Source of the DNA: Adineta steineri
Lineage: Eukaryota > Rotifera > Eurotatoria > Adinetida > Adinetidae
Length of the DNA: 64,000 bases
Reading direction: 5' to 3'
Assembly: GCA_905250115.1 (NCBI GenBank)
Contig: CAJNOI010000071.1
Coordinates: 309,135 to 373,134 of the forward strand
The notes below the pieces were generated by a model. It searched no databases. It was not told the DNA's origin and saw only the letters and a program-made list of their open reading frames with translations. The stretch's first letter is position 1; each line of letters begins with the position of its first letter. Position numbers and translations under genes: made by a program. Of this stretch, positions 33,839 through 46,158 are shown in pieces.

Positions 33839-36608
33839 TCAAGGACAAGGTTGATAAGCAATATTATTATCGAGAGAACCACCATCACCACGAATGAAAT
33901 AACCAGCATCAGCACCAGTAATAAAACAAGTACCATTACTTCGATCATAAAGACAAGTAGTACCATTAACATTACCACCATTACAACAAACAGTACTACA
34001 AAAGCCTAAACTTTAAGAAAAGTATTAATAGATAAATATCATATGGACAACAATGCTAAAAGCCAATCACTATCGGCTATAAATCTGAAATGCACTATTC
34101 ACAAATGTGTGAAAGAAAAGAAATAATGTTGTCGTTCGAGAATTTTGATTCAAATGGAACTATCTGTCACGAGCTCAAAAGCGAAACAACTAGATCTTAA
34201 TAATCAAAGTCAGATAAAATTATTCGATAGCATTTGCCGTTATCTTCACTATTACAGAATAACTAAAATTCGGCTGAAATGAAGAAAATTAAGAGAGATC
34301 AGTCAGAACTAACTGATTTAAATACCCTAAAAATACTTATGATTTGGTAAATTATCCTTTACCCCAAATCTGGTCCCCAAAATCATTTTTTAGATAATAC
34401 TCCGTGTGAGGTAAATAAATTATCAGACTCAAAACTTTTGAGTCAAAAGCGGTGACTAATTGGGAATTTTGATTTGGGGTTTATTTAATCTGGAGATTCT
34501 TCTGACATAATATATGTATATATGACATATCTTAATTCATTCTTATCTTGTGTACAGTGTCGTATCAAAATCAGAACAAAATTTCTCGAATCATAAAATG
34601 TTTTGTAACACATCTGGTTACTAGATTTTAGTCACCAAAACGCATTTTGCATTGCTAATGATATATTTCTTATCACTTGTAAATAATAGTTTGCATAGTC
34701 TGCCAAGCCAGGTATAGACATCTTGTTGAGAATATAATCATTTAAGATTTTCTGGAGTGAGTTAGAAGGCTTGTCATTGTTTCGAAGAGATCGAAAAATA
34801 ACTATCATTTACTCTAAATTGTGGCTCGCAAAATTGGTCCCGGAAAAAAGAGCACAGTTAAATTGTCAGTAACTTATAATTGGTCGATGATAAACGTATT
34901 ACATTTCTATACTCGACTTAAATAGCTTTGTATAAACTGTTATTTATAAATGATAAGAAATATATCATTAGCAATGCAAAATGCGTTTTGGTGACTAAAA
35001 TCTAGTAACCAGATGTGTTACAAAACATTTTTATGATTCGAGAAATTTTGTTCTGATTTTGATACGACACTGTACACAAGATAAGAATGAATTAAGATAT
35101 GTCATATATACATATATTATGTCAGAAGAATCTCCAGATTAAATTAACCCCAAATCAAAATTCCCAATTAGTCACCACTTTTGACTCAAAAGTTTTGAGT
35201 CTGAGAATTTATTTACCCCACACGGAGTATTATCTAAAAAATGATTTGGGGTAAGGGATAATCATTCTATGATTTTGCCGTTTTTGATAAAAATTTTTAT
35301 TCACGTTACAGAAAACGTTTTGATGCAGACATGTTGCTCCTCTATTATACGAATTTTTCATGTCATTTTATGCATATGTAAAGAAGAAAAAAAACAATTG
35401 ATAATAGAAGAGCATTTTACTCGCAGGAATATCTTAATAAATATGATATTTATTTGTGACAGTTATTTAAGTGTCCAATACTATTTTTCTTACACTGGTT
35501 TGAGAGTGTGGATGTGTGTTTTGGTATGAAGAAAGTATTTATCTGTCAACCATACCAACACCCACGAAAAGAGGAAGGAAGGTATACTTAATTTGAATCG
35601 AATTTTAAAACCTTACAACATATCTTTCGAATTGTGAATAGTGCGTAATTCGAATTTTAGAGTTTTCTACTATTCGACTAATTACAATAAGGGAGGCAAG
35701 AGTGTGAGTGAGAGGGACTTCCTTGAAAAGGAGGAGGTGATAAGATCCCTAACCCCTCACCCACACCCTCTTACCCTCTCACTGTGACTAGTGAAAGAAT
35801 CGATAGGTCAAAAACTCGAATAGAACCTTTGAATTCCACATGCATGTAAACCTTGGTATAACGAGGAACACACCAAACCCTTACTTACCTCCTGTTGCAG
35901 ATGGTGTTGTATTTGTAAGGCCTCCTGTATGTGCTATAAAAGAGATGTAAGTAAGAAATGTAAATCCATCGAATGTTAGCGGTTTCAATCGTGCTCAACT
36001 TTAAAAAACAAAAATACATACTCGTTGTTATGGTTCGTGCTGTTGTTGTGGTGGTTCGTACTGTTGTTGTCGTTGTCGCAGCTATTCAAAGAAGAAAAAC
36101 GAAAAAAATCATCTTCAGCATCTCACAATCGTTTAACTGCTGTATTACCTGGACAAACAAGTTTATTTGCTAATGCTAGTGGATAACAGACTGGTTGACT
36201 ACAACGTGTACTGTTCACACAAACTGTATTTTCAATCGGACATGTTCGATTATCTGTATTGCATCGGACAACATCGGTACAACGCAACACGGCTAAAGCA
36301 CAAATTCCTACACTTGGCTTTATCGTCAACGAAAAACATTCGCAATCACGATTGGATGAACATAGTGTCTGTTGAGAGTTACATGCCGTGAAATTACATA
36401 TTGAAACCGTTGTGCTATCTAAGAGAAGAACAAGAGAAAAGAATGAAAATAGTTCTAAATTCATTACTGGGTAATTGTTGTTGTTCGGAAATATTCCTAT
36501 CAGAGAGAAAGATGAGAATGAATTTAATATTCTAAATATAATATTGAATACTTACACTAAAACTATAATATAGTAGAAAAATACTAAAATTAAACTTGAA
36601 AATTTCAT
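33839..36608 (-). CDS. Small secreted Cys/Thr-rich protein, 5 exons, 196 aa
   Basis: Exons in transcription order: 36608-36556, 36414-36149, 36081-36022, 35933-35889, 34005-33839; 591 nt, in frame. Exon 1 encodes a signal peptide (MKFSSLILVFFYYIIVLV). Exon 2 is a Cys-rich module of about 85 residues with paired cysteines (CECFSL, CSQPVCYP, LVCPG). Exons 3-4 give a Thr-rich linker, probably O-glycosylated. Exon 5 is a second Cys module (FCSTVCCNGGNVNGTTC, later CFITGADAGYF) ending CP. Likely extracellular or surface-attached; I know no biochemical function. The last exon was found only by following the phase (G|GC) across a 1.9-kb intron holding a transposon and two hairpins; as an isolated ORF it is masked by a low-complexity Thr/Ser frame on the other strand. 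Exons 1-4 are better supported than the long junction. Confidence 0.65.
34346..35267. mobile_element. 922-bp hAT-like foldback element
   Basis: Inverted arms of more than 300 bp (34346-about 34680 against about 34950-35267) differ by a few substitutions and small indels; for example the left arm has extra CTGGTCCCC. A unique centre of about 270 bp separates them. The 8-bp direct repeat TATGATTT flanks both ends (34338-34345 and 35268-35275), the target length of hAT elements. No transposase is encoded. It lies in the last intron of the secreted Cys-rich gene. Family assignment rests on target length only. Confidence 0.8.
35500..35575. repeat. GT-rich/CA-rich foldback hairpin 6
   Basis: Left arm TGAGAGTGTGGATGTGTGTT then TTGGTATGA; right arm CAACCATACCAACACCCACG. 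Located inside the large intron of the secreted Cys-rich gene. Confidence 0.55.
35688..35788. repeat. GT-rich/CA-rich foldback hairpin 7
   Basis: Left arm AGGCAAGAGTGTGAGTGAGA; right arm CTCACCCACACCCTCTTACC. Also in the large intron of the secreted Cys-rich gene, just past its small exon 4. Confidence 0.55.
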
Positions 36609-36992
36609 CCTTGTGAGAAGTATTTCTAATTCACACAAACAAAATTTACTGTACGTGAAGCTTCTTGCAACGTTTTTTATATAGATGTTGTCGGAGATGA
36701 GAATGAATGACGCAGTCGGATTTTTCTAGAATGTAGTTACTTTATTTTTCTCTCGAAAAAAAACAATTTTTAATGTACACTCCTTTTTACTCAGGTAATC
36801 TTCGTTTCAAATGTCGCATGTTTACTCACAAAAACAAATCACTCAAGAACTCTTCTGTTCTGTCACTTCGTCAAGTTGGAAAATAACCGTACCATATAAT
36901 AAACCACATGTATGTGAGCAACTATTTCAACAAAAATACTTTTTGTTTTGACGATCGAAAATTGTGATCTAATAGGATGGTTTCAGTACTTC

Positions 36993-37056
36993 GGTATGGA
37001 TCTAGGTATAAGTGTGGATGTGGGTGTAGGTGTATATCACCCACACACACCCTCAT
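36993..37056. repeat. GT-rich/CA-rich foldback hairpin 8
   Basis: Left arm AAGTGTGGATGTGGGTGTAG; right arm ATCACCCACACACACCCTCA. It precedes the radical-SAM pseudogene. Confidence 0.55.
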
Positions 37057-37149
37057 GAAAAATATTATCCACAAGTCGATGTATTTATTCGTGACTAAGG
37101 AGAAACTGCAGTTTTCGAATATATGTAACAACAATCGACAAATCGATAT

Positions 37150-37770
37150 GCTGTAGTAGAAGGTATCAATTATGCAGAAAAGTTGGATACAGTTCAATCA
37201 ACTAAAACAAATTTCAAGTATTCACCATCACTATTTTTAAATAATTTAATTCCAAATCAGAATTTTATTCATTTCGAAACACGATTTGGATGTCCTTTTT
37301 TATGTGTAGTTTTTGTCAACATCGTAAATCACTGAATATGAAACAACGTCATTTAATATCACACGAACAGTTAACGAAATCCAAAAGTTTGTGACCTCAG
37401 TTTAATTAATTCAACATTTAATTCAGGTCCATATTATACATCTGTTCTCTATCACTTCATTCAAAACCAATATTGTGAAAAAGTTTCTTTACAAACACGT
37501 TTAGAAATGATCAAATATTGAATAAAATTCATGAGAAAACAATCGAAATAGTAGAATAATTTCGTAAATCAATTGTTTATTGTCATCAAAATAAGTTTCA
37601 AGTAATTCATGTATTTCCATTAATGTAATTACGTGGTACGCCGTTATGTGAACAACAAGAAAAAAAGCCGAATTAGCTGGTAATTTGAAAATTTATAATA
37701 TTTCATACTTGAAAAAAAACGAGGTAAAGAAACATTAACGATTGTTCATACAGACTCACCATTTAACATA
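37150..37770 (+). pseudogene. Decayed radical-SAM protein
   Basis: Frames joined by eye contain VVEGINYAEKL, then ETRFGCPFLC followed after a 2-nt shift by SFCQHR, reconstituting the CX3CX2C iron-sulphur motif. Further on are NSTFNSGPYYTSVLYHF and SLQTRLEMI, then HVFPLM and LRGTPLCEQQEK. At least two frameshifts and several in-frame stops separate these blocks. The blocks resemble radical-SAM enzymes of the B12-binding type, where a DPTFNSGP-like segment is common. Not expressed as a full protein; possibly foreign in origin, like other accessory genes here. Confidence 0.55.
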
Positions 37771-39740
37771 TTTTATGTGAAAGAAGAGAGACCGTCTTTC
37801 TATCATTCAAGTTTAAATCTAACAAAATTTGCTCTCACATCTTTAGCTTTCTTATACTAATATAATATATAAATAAACAATTATTATCATTCGTTGATGA
37901 TATATTTAATCGTATAGGCTTAGTATTATATGTACAATAATTTTCAAACGAAATTATTTTTAGCAGATAGATTTTTATATGTGTGTAGAGACACAATATA
38001 GTAAAAAACAGATTTTTCTGGCTAAAAGGCACTTCAGTCTAAAAGACATATCATCAGATGCCAAGTATTCTGTTTGTGCTAATTGACATTATATAAGATG
38101 CATAGTCAGTGGAATCAACGTCAGTACGTTGTAATGTGACCCAACGGCCTCTGGCTATGGTATTTATAGTATAATTTCTTTCTAATTAAAGCTGAAGTAC
38201 GTGATCCAATTGGTATTATGTCATAGGACGTCTAGCACATTGTTCTATTTTAAGCTAGACGATGCAACAGCAATATTAGATTACTGAAAGTAGTTTCAAG
38301 TGCTCAAATGTAAGACTTACAATTGTTTTAATTGTTGATCGGCATGAACATGTGTGAAAAAATTATTTGTAAATTAAAATGGTTAATTTTCAAAGTATAT
38401 TCTCATTTTTTGTTTTGTTTTTAAAATATTTAACATTCTCTAAACATAATTTTATTTGAAGTTGCGAAATAATACAAATTGAGTCTAATCTGTATGATTC
38501 AATTGCTCCTTATTCACATGCCCCGAGAGAGAGAATGAATATCGTCATTGCAAAGATCAATATTATTATTTCTTTTATAATATAAAAAATATATGCACAC
38601 GTATGAAATCCATTTCTTATCACCTAAAATACTTGATGTGTTATTATTTAAGTCAAATAAATATCTATAGAACAGAAAAACGAGATTTTTTTTCTTTGAA
38701 CTATATTAATTATATCTTATTCAATCTTAAGAAAATTTTTATCACTAAATAGAATTTTTAACATTTATTATAAAATAGTAATTAGATATTTTCTTTTTTT
38801 TCTTCTTCTATGTGTAGGTGTCTATATGTTCTATTTGGTTATAGATCATAGGTGTCGGAAATTAGAAAGTTCATACCAATCTCTTGTTGTTATTGCTATT
38901 CAAATAATAGTTTGCATGACATTAGAAAAAAAAACCAACAGACAATCAATGTTTAATGTCGTTTAAAGTTGTTGAAGGATAAATATTAAGATAAAAATTT
39001 TCCTTAAATAAATATTCTTATATATGTTAGCAATAGCTATGATTTAGTTTTCTTTTTATTATACTTATTTCCTATTAAGAGAGATGTTTTCAATATTTTC
39101 TCTCTATTTCTCTTTGCTTTTTTTTCTCCTTTATACTCATCTTTTTTCTTGGATTTTTTGTCCTCACTGATATATATATATATTCATATCGGGTCATTTG
39201 ACAGCATTCGTCTGTTTGTGTGTTCAAGTGGCCAACGACACAAATCTTCAATGCTATATGCGTATATGATTGGCACACAATATGTGTGTTCTTTCGTCAT
39301 TGAGCAGCTCAGTTTAGTTGAAAAAAAACGCTTATATTTCTGTGTGTTCACACGCACACATTACAAAGCTTGTAAGGCTCGTAAGAGCGGAAAAAAAAGG
39401 GAAAGAAATAATAGAATGACAGACAGGCAGTAGTCGTTGTAGTTGTAGTATAGCAGGAAAAAAAAAGGAGAAGAGAACGAGTTTGCCTTCGCTCGTTTTT
39501 TTTTTGTCATTGTGTATCCTCTTTTTCGCCATTGCAACAATCTCTTACACGACTACGTCTACTTCTAAGCTATAGTAGTATTTTGCGCACATGTCAAAAG
39601 ATAGAGAGGAAAAAAAAAAACCTAAGATAAAGGAGAGAGAGAAAAAAATGTATCGTAATGCTGTTATTATTGGTAGTGACATAGTGTGAGTATCGTACTC
39701 GTTAAGATCTATTCCAAGGTCGCCTATGACAAAAACACAT
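37771..39740. other. Intergenic region
   Basis: About 2 kb of AT-rich sequence with no supported gene. Short ORFs (such as 39149-39433) are low-complexity. An (AT)n run lies near 39170. Confidence 0.4.
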
Positions 39741-40840
39741 CGGGAATATCTATTGATTCATTCATTCATTTATTTATTCTATTTATCTATCTATTCGAAT
39801 GAGACCTAGACATGCAACTGTCGCACACCATATCTAACTTTGCTTATTTCATGTTCTTCTATTCCAAAATCTTTTTCTTTTATTGCGTCGTGCTCTGTTA
39901 CTCATCAACAAAAGCATGCAAACCCTGGATGTGTAGAATGATGAGACAGTCTTTACTTCTTTTTTTTTCTCTCTAACACACACACACACACATACACTTT
40001 TCTCTCGATCACCCTCATCGTTCACGCCGAACGTATGTGCTCTATCTATCCATTTCTTTCAGTAGTATAAACATGCATTTCTGTTCAATAACAATCGTCG
40101 TCGTCGTCGTTGTTGTCGACGAAACAAGAAAAGCTAAAGAACATTACTGTTTCTAGAATACGCGCACACGGCTAAGAAAAAAAAACAGAAGACGATGCTA
40201 TATGCACGCGTACTTTTTCGCTATTTTTAGCCATTCCAATTCTTTGGTCTACTACCATTATCCGCCGCGCGTTTCTTTTTTGCATTTGTTCTTTGACAGC
40301 AACCGAGCGAGCGCGTCGAAGATCCCACCCATTCAGTGAGCTAGTTGTTGCTTGCTATTGCAACAGGAATCTTTTTTTTTCTTTTCTTTTTTTTCTTCTT
40401 CTTTCGCGTATGTTCGCCCACAACATTTCTAGATCATCATCATCATCATCATCATCAGCGAGCATTATTAACGCTACTCTCTTTGGTTTTTTTTCTTCAG
40501 TTTATATTTATATGTTATACTATGTTGAATATACAACGTGTTACAACTTCGAATATGCATCATTGGTCTGCCGATTGGATGATTGATCATTATCGTTCAT
40601 TGACACCACTACGATATGTAGCGGTGTATTTGACTAATAACATATGGTAAGTGCCATTAAAGAAATATTTTCCACCTTCATACCTCCATGTGCACGTGCT
40701 CATAAAAGATTTTATTACAAAAAAAAACTCTTTCTTTTTCCTTTTCTCGTTGGTCAAATGCAATTTAAGACAAAATGGTTTTCTTTCTCGTTAAATAAGT
40801 GACATAGAGAGAGAGAGAGAGAGAGAGTAAGAAAGTAGGA
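39741..40840. repeat. Microsatellite-rich region before RasGRP
   Basis: A cluster of simple repeats: TTCA/TTTA/TCTA tetranucleotides at about 39758-39797, (CA)n at 39977-39991, CGT triplets at about 40096-40115, (ATC)n at 40436-40458, and (GA)n at 40807-40828. Together with C/T-rich stretches these probably form the promoter and leader of RasGRP. Confidence 0.6.
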
Positions 40841-41067
40841 TGTATGCCGTTGACACATACATAAAGTAATTCTTTCTTCTTATTCTTCTTCTCGTTTTTT
40901 TTCATGCGTTTGGAATGTCATAGTTCAGAAGAAAGGACAAAAAACAATGTTATGTGTCATCATTATTTTCATAGCGAAATACATAATAAACATCAGCTGA
41001 AATTTCATTTTGTCAATGATTATCTCATGGGAGGTTTATTTAATGTTGTTTTTTTTTTTCTTTAAAG
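40647..41067 (+). promoter_or_regulatory. Probable 5'-UTR intron of the RasGRP gene
   Basis: Donor ATG|GTAAGT at 40646/40647 and acceptor TTTCTTTAAAG ending at 41067 define a 421-bp intron 20 bp before the start codon. Extending the upstream ORF across the junction meets a stop, so it is leader, not coding. Confidence 0.5.
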
Positions 41068-41087
41068 CTCATATCGATAAATAATAA

Positions 41088-44000
41088 ATGATGAGCACTA
41101 CTACTACCAATCCACAACAACCGGTGACACTATCATCCGATGAACTTTTATTGCCATCATCACCACTACCATCGTTACCACCACCACCTCTACCACTGCC
41201 GCCCCCTCCTCCTCCTCCACCACCATTAATACCACGTTCAGCTATAGTCGTCGATCATCGAATAAAAACACGTACGAGTGGTGTTGATATTGATTCAAAA
41301 CAATTGTCAACAACAACAATAAAACGTTCACAAGCTATATCAAATATACAAGATTTAGATGAAGATAGTCCGGTGACATTTGAAATTGAACCGAGTGATC
41401 ATCATCATGTACGAAAAAAAGTTCATATACAAAATACATCATTAAGTAATCGAACAATTAATGAATCAATGTCATCTATTGATAAACAACACACGGCAAG
41501 TAGTGGTGGTGGTGATGAATCAGATACACGTTCTGAAACAAGTGAAAAAACACCTGAATATATTGAAGAAGAACGACCAGTTTTACCCGGTATACATGTT
41601 AAAGGAGCAACGCTTAATCGATTAATTCGAACATTAATTGATTCATTTCGTAAGTAATCTTTTTTTGTTTAATTTATTTAATTTCTATTTTTTTTTCTAT
41701 TTAAGAACCAAATGGAACTGTTATTGATGATAGTGAATATCCAAAAGTCTTTTTTCTTATGCATAAATGGATAATGGAATCCGAATATTTAAGTAATATG
41801 CTCTATGATCTATTTAAACATCATGGAGATGATTATAAAAAATCGCTAAATATAAATGAAAAACGTCAATTTAAAGAATATCAATTACGTGTTTGTCAAG
41901 CTTATAGTTATTGGATAAAAAATTTTCCCATGCATTTTGATCTTGATAAACGTTTGAAAGAAGCATGTGAAAAAATGGCAAGTCTTATTCAATCATCTGG
42001 TGATAATGAATGTATGAATTTAGTTGATCTATCACAAATGTATGGCGAATATTCTTCGTTTATTTCTAAAATAATTCTTTTATTTTTCTAGACCATCATT
42101 TGATTGGATGCGTCAAATGACAGTACGAAATCAAGCTAAAAATAAGATTGTATCACTTGGTTTTAATAATATTGAATCACAAACATTAGCAGCTCAATTA
42201 ACATATTTAGAATGGAAAATTTTACGTCGAATAAATTTTACTGATTATAAAACTTATGCTATTAAAAATACTTTACAAGATAATCCACGTCTTGAACGTT
42301 CGATACAATTTTTTAATGGTTTATCAACATGGATACAATGTATGGTTTTGAGTAAAATGACACCAAAACAACGTGCAGAAATTATACATAAATTTCTTGA
42401 AGTTGCAAAAGTAATATGATTTATAAAACAAAGATTTTGTTTTTTTTATTATAAACAAATATATTTTAGCATTTAAGAGAATTACAAAATTTCAATACAT
42501 GCTTAGCAGTTATTGGTGGAATATCACATAGTGCATTAGCTCGTTTATCTAAAACAATGATGTGTTTATCAACAGAAGATATTAAAGTATGATATTGAAG
42601 AAACACGAAAATATTTTTTATATATTAATTTTTAGTTTCTAAGTGAAATGACAGATTTACTTTCATCAAATTCGAATTATGCTCAATATAGAAAAAGTTT
42701 ATCAGAATCCGAAGGTTTTAAAATACCAATAATGTAAATAAGAAAACAAAAAAATTCTTTATTAAATAATTTTTTGTTTTTTTTGAATATTCTAGTGGTG
42801 TTCATTTAAAAGATATAATATCACTTCATGTTGCATTACAAGATCGTCTTGAATATGATTTAATTAATTTTAGAAAATTAGTTCAACTAAGTATTGTTTT
42901 TCGGACATTAACGAATCTACAAATATCAATACCACCGATTCAACCAAATCATGATTTAATTAATTTATTAACTGTAAGAAGAAGACAAAAAATATACATA
43001 TATTTGTTTTTCATGTTTTACTTTGTAGCTTTCTGTGGAATTAAGTTATACAGAAGATGAAATTTATGAACTTTCATTAGCACGAGAACCACGATCATCT
43101 GTTTCATCGGTAAGGAATTTAAATCTATGTAAAGCTCCATATCGATATATGCCAAGATTCTTCTCTTTATGAAGCTGTTTAGTCTATACCGGAATTATAG
43201 ATTAGAAATAAACTTTTAATTACTTCTAAGATGATTTTCTTGTATGTACATAAATGACGATATTTCAAGCATTTCGAATTAGTTTACGTCCTTGTATAAG
43301 ATTATTATTTGATAGTCATATATATAGCATTAATCTATAATAGCGTTCTTTTTCTTATCTTTATAACTAATTGTATTTAGCCTGATCAAATATCTCGAGG
43401 TTTATCTCCTGGTGAATCAACAAATGATTCTAACAGTGATCCATTTAAGAAAAAAGAACAAGTTCTAAGTCCAGTTTTTGCTGATTGGGCAGCTGGAGTT
43501 AGTCAAACAATTGATATTCAAACTATTCAACGACATGTTAATGCTATGGTTGAAGCAGTTTTTACTACTTATGATCATGATCGTGATGGTTATATATCAC
43601 ATACAGAATTTGAAGAAATTGCACAAAATTTTCCATTTATCGACACATTTACTGTACTTGATGCTGATCAGTAAGAAAACGAAATTTTAATTTTTAAACA
43701 AATTAATAATATACATTTTATTCTAGAGATGGAATGATATCCAAAACAGAAATGCGTAGTTATTTTATACGAGCTAAATACCATGATTTAAAAGGTGAAT
43801 TTAAACATGATTTTCATGAAACAACTTATTTTAAACCAACATTTTGTGTACATTGTACGGGTCTTCTTTGGGGTCTTATTAAACAAGGTTGGAAATGTAA
43901 AGATTGTGGTATTAATGCACATCGTCATTGTAAAGATCAAGTTGTTATGGAATGTCGACAAAAACGTCAACATCCAGTTAATAAACAAAGTTCAGTAACT

Positions 44001-45470
44001 GATTCACGTCCAAGTCGAAATTCATTTCGTATACGTAAAGCACGTAAACAAAAAGCAACACAAACTGAAGATATTAATTTTTCATCGTCATCATCATCTG
44101 CATCATCAGAAAGTTGTACAAGTTCATCCGATGATGAACAACAACCACAATCTGAGCAACAACAACAACAGCAACCACAAACTATTGATAAATCTACACC
44201 TCATAATCGTTGGCATTTACGTAAACCATCATCATTAAAACGACGTAAACAAATTTTATCTGATTCAAATGATGATTATTATTATACACATCCACCATCA
44301 CCACAACAAGCAAATTCATTAACAACAATAACAACAGTAAATAGTACAACATCAACAACAACAAATACAATTCCAACACAACAATTAATTCCACGTGGAC
44401 CATTGATTTGTTCGGATAGTTTCGAAAAATGGAATGATCGACATTTTACATGGAATCGTCCATTACCATCATCAACATTACTAACACCTATGCCAAGTAC
44501 ATCAACAACAACATCAGAAACAACAACAATTAAACAAGATAATGATGAAAAATCATCTATTCAACAGCCATTAATTAATCATGAATCATTTCTTGAAGGT
44601 GATATTAGTGATGATGATACATGTTTTACATCATCAAATTCAAATAATACAACATTACAACAAATGAAAATGACAGCAAATTATGGTAGTAGTCAAAATT
44701 TAAATCCAAGAAAATTATCATTAACTGAATCATTACGATCATTACCGATAACATCAGAACCAAATCAATTCGAAATTTTTGAAAGATTAAGACAAGCTGA
44801 AGAAGTAAGTAAAATGTACTATTGAAAGAAGAAGAAAAACTTTATAGTTTATTACAATTGATATGAATCAGATTGCAATCTATTGATGTTATCATATAAA
44901 TATTGAAAATTAATTCATATCATGATTTCTACAAAAAAAGAAAAAAATTCTATTTTAATTTAGGAAAAGAAACGTCTTGAAGTCGAAAATCGTGCAATGA
45001 AACAAGAACTCGTTCGAACAAAATCCAAAATAAGCTCGTTAAAACGTGAAATGAGTTCCATTCAACAACTGCATTTAGCTCAACAACAAGTTCATGCTCA
45101 GTTATCAGCTCCAACAATAGTATCCCCACGACAAGAACATAACCAACAACAACAACATTTACAGATAAATGATCAATCTTCAATATTTCTTTATACAAAA
45201 GAAGATTTTGATCAACAAAATTATCAGCAACAAATAACAAATAATATGAAAAATCTTTCAACATCGAGTAATGATGATTCATTATCTCCTCCACCTTTTC
45301 TTTTAAATACAAATCAATCATCTTCAACTCAAACACTTTCCTTAACAACAACAAATGATCAACAAACTCATTGTTCTACACATATAGATTCATCTATATC
45401 ACCATCTGATGAACAATTACGACTCTATCTTACTGAAACATTACAACGAGAAAGAGATAGCGACGTATAA
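41088..45470 (+). CDS. RasGRP/CalDAG-GEF-type guanine nucleotide exchange factor, 10 exons, 1187 aa
   Basis: Activates Ras/Rap GTPases at membranes in response to diacylglycerol and calcium. Exons: 41088-41649, 41706-42039, 42092-42410, 42470-42586, 42636-42733, 42796-42973, 43029-43109, 43381-43670, 43727-44804, 44964-45470; 3564 nt, in frame. The disordered N-terminus has a poly-Pro run (about residues 25-50). A REM domain starts near GATLNRLIRTLIDSF. DLSQIPSFDWMR leads into the RasGEF domain (NIESQTLAAQLTYLEWKIL, FNTCLAVIGGISHSA). EF-hand region: TYDHDRDGYISHTEFEEI then LDADQDGMISKTEM. The C1 domain begins HDFHETTYFKPTFCVHC and has the full Cys/His pattern. A long Ser/Thr/Gln-rich tail with a short coiled coil follows. 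It is longer than vertebrate RasGRPs (about 600-800 aa) because of the two disordered ends. The domain order fits RasGRP; the exact orthologue is not resolved. Confidence 0.9.
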
Positions 45471-45832
45471 TTTAATTTTGTCGGAATGCTGGTCGTTCAT
45501 TTCTCAAAAATATTTTTTTTTCTCTCTTTTTTTCCTTCGATCTTTATTCTATATACATATGTACTTCTAGTCATTATAATTGCATCAAGAACAATATATT
45601 GCGTTGATTTTTTTTTCTAAATTCAAATGCTGGTACATTCCTTTGTCGTCAATTTTTTTTGTTTCTTTTTATAAAATACATTCAATCGAAATATATCTGT
45701 TGAAACAATTTATTCGATCTGTTTGATTAAATACTGTCTTATACAAAAAAATTTCGTTTTGTTTTATTGAATACAATGCTTAGTTTGAATTGACTATTAT
45801 TTTATTCTAGGAGTTCTTCTATCAGTATGTAT

Positions 45833-46158
45833 CAGAGTTGGAACCGGACGGATTTTTTCCATCCGGTCCGGTCTGGCCCGACTACTTTTGACGTCAAACT
45901 TGCAAAACTCAGGCAAAATTATGAATTTATACGAATATTTTTGTCACATGCTCTTTTTTAACTAAAACATATACGTATAACAATTCTTAACATGATATTT
46001 CAAAAAAAAAACAAATAAAGATTAGTTCTGTTAATAAAAAATTTGAAATACAAATATAATTTTCTAATTTTATGAATCGGTAAAAATTCGGTTTTGGCCG
46101 GACCGATTCGATTTTTCGTCCGGTCTTGTCCAATCCGGCCGGACCGGTTCCAACTCTG
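45833..46158. mobile_element. hAT-like MITE, 326 bp
   Basis: Perfect 15-bp terminal inverted repeat CAGAGTTGGAACCGG at both ends, flanked by GTATGTAT (45825-45832) and ATATGTAT (46159-46166), a 7/8 match as expected for an 8-bp hAT target duplication. CCGGTCCGG-type motifs occur near both ends. No coding capacity. It lies about 360 bp after the RasGRP stop. Confidence 0.75.

Noticed and set aside
33785-34009. Plus-strand ORF rich in Thr/Ser/Ile that looks like a mucin fragment
   Set aside because: It overlaps the last exon of the minus-strand secreted Cys-rich gene, which has the better coding signal (paired Cys, correct splice phase, stop).
37835-39040. Short ORFs in the spacer after the radical-SAM remnant
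   Set aside because: AT-rich chance frames without any recognisable motif on either strand.
40293-40650. Two overlapping plus-strand ORFs with Ser or His runs before RasGRP
   Set aside because: They arise from an ATC microsatellite; the only clean splice into RasGRP meets an in-frame stop, so this is leader sequence.
43788-44403. Minus-strand ORFs of 66-69 codons within RasGRP
   Set aside because: Antisense of low-complexity Ser/Thr/Gln coding sequence, no family features.
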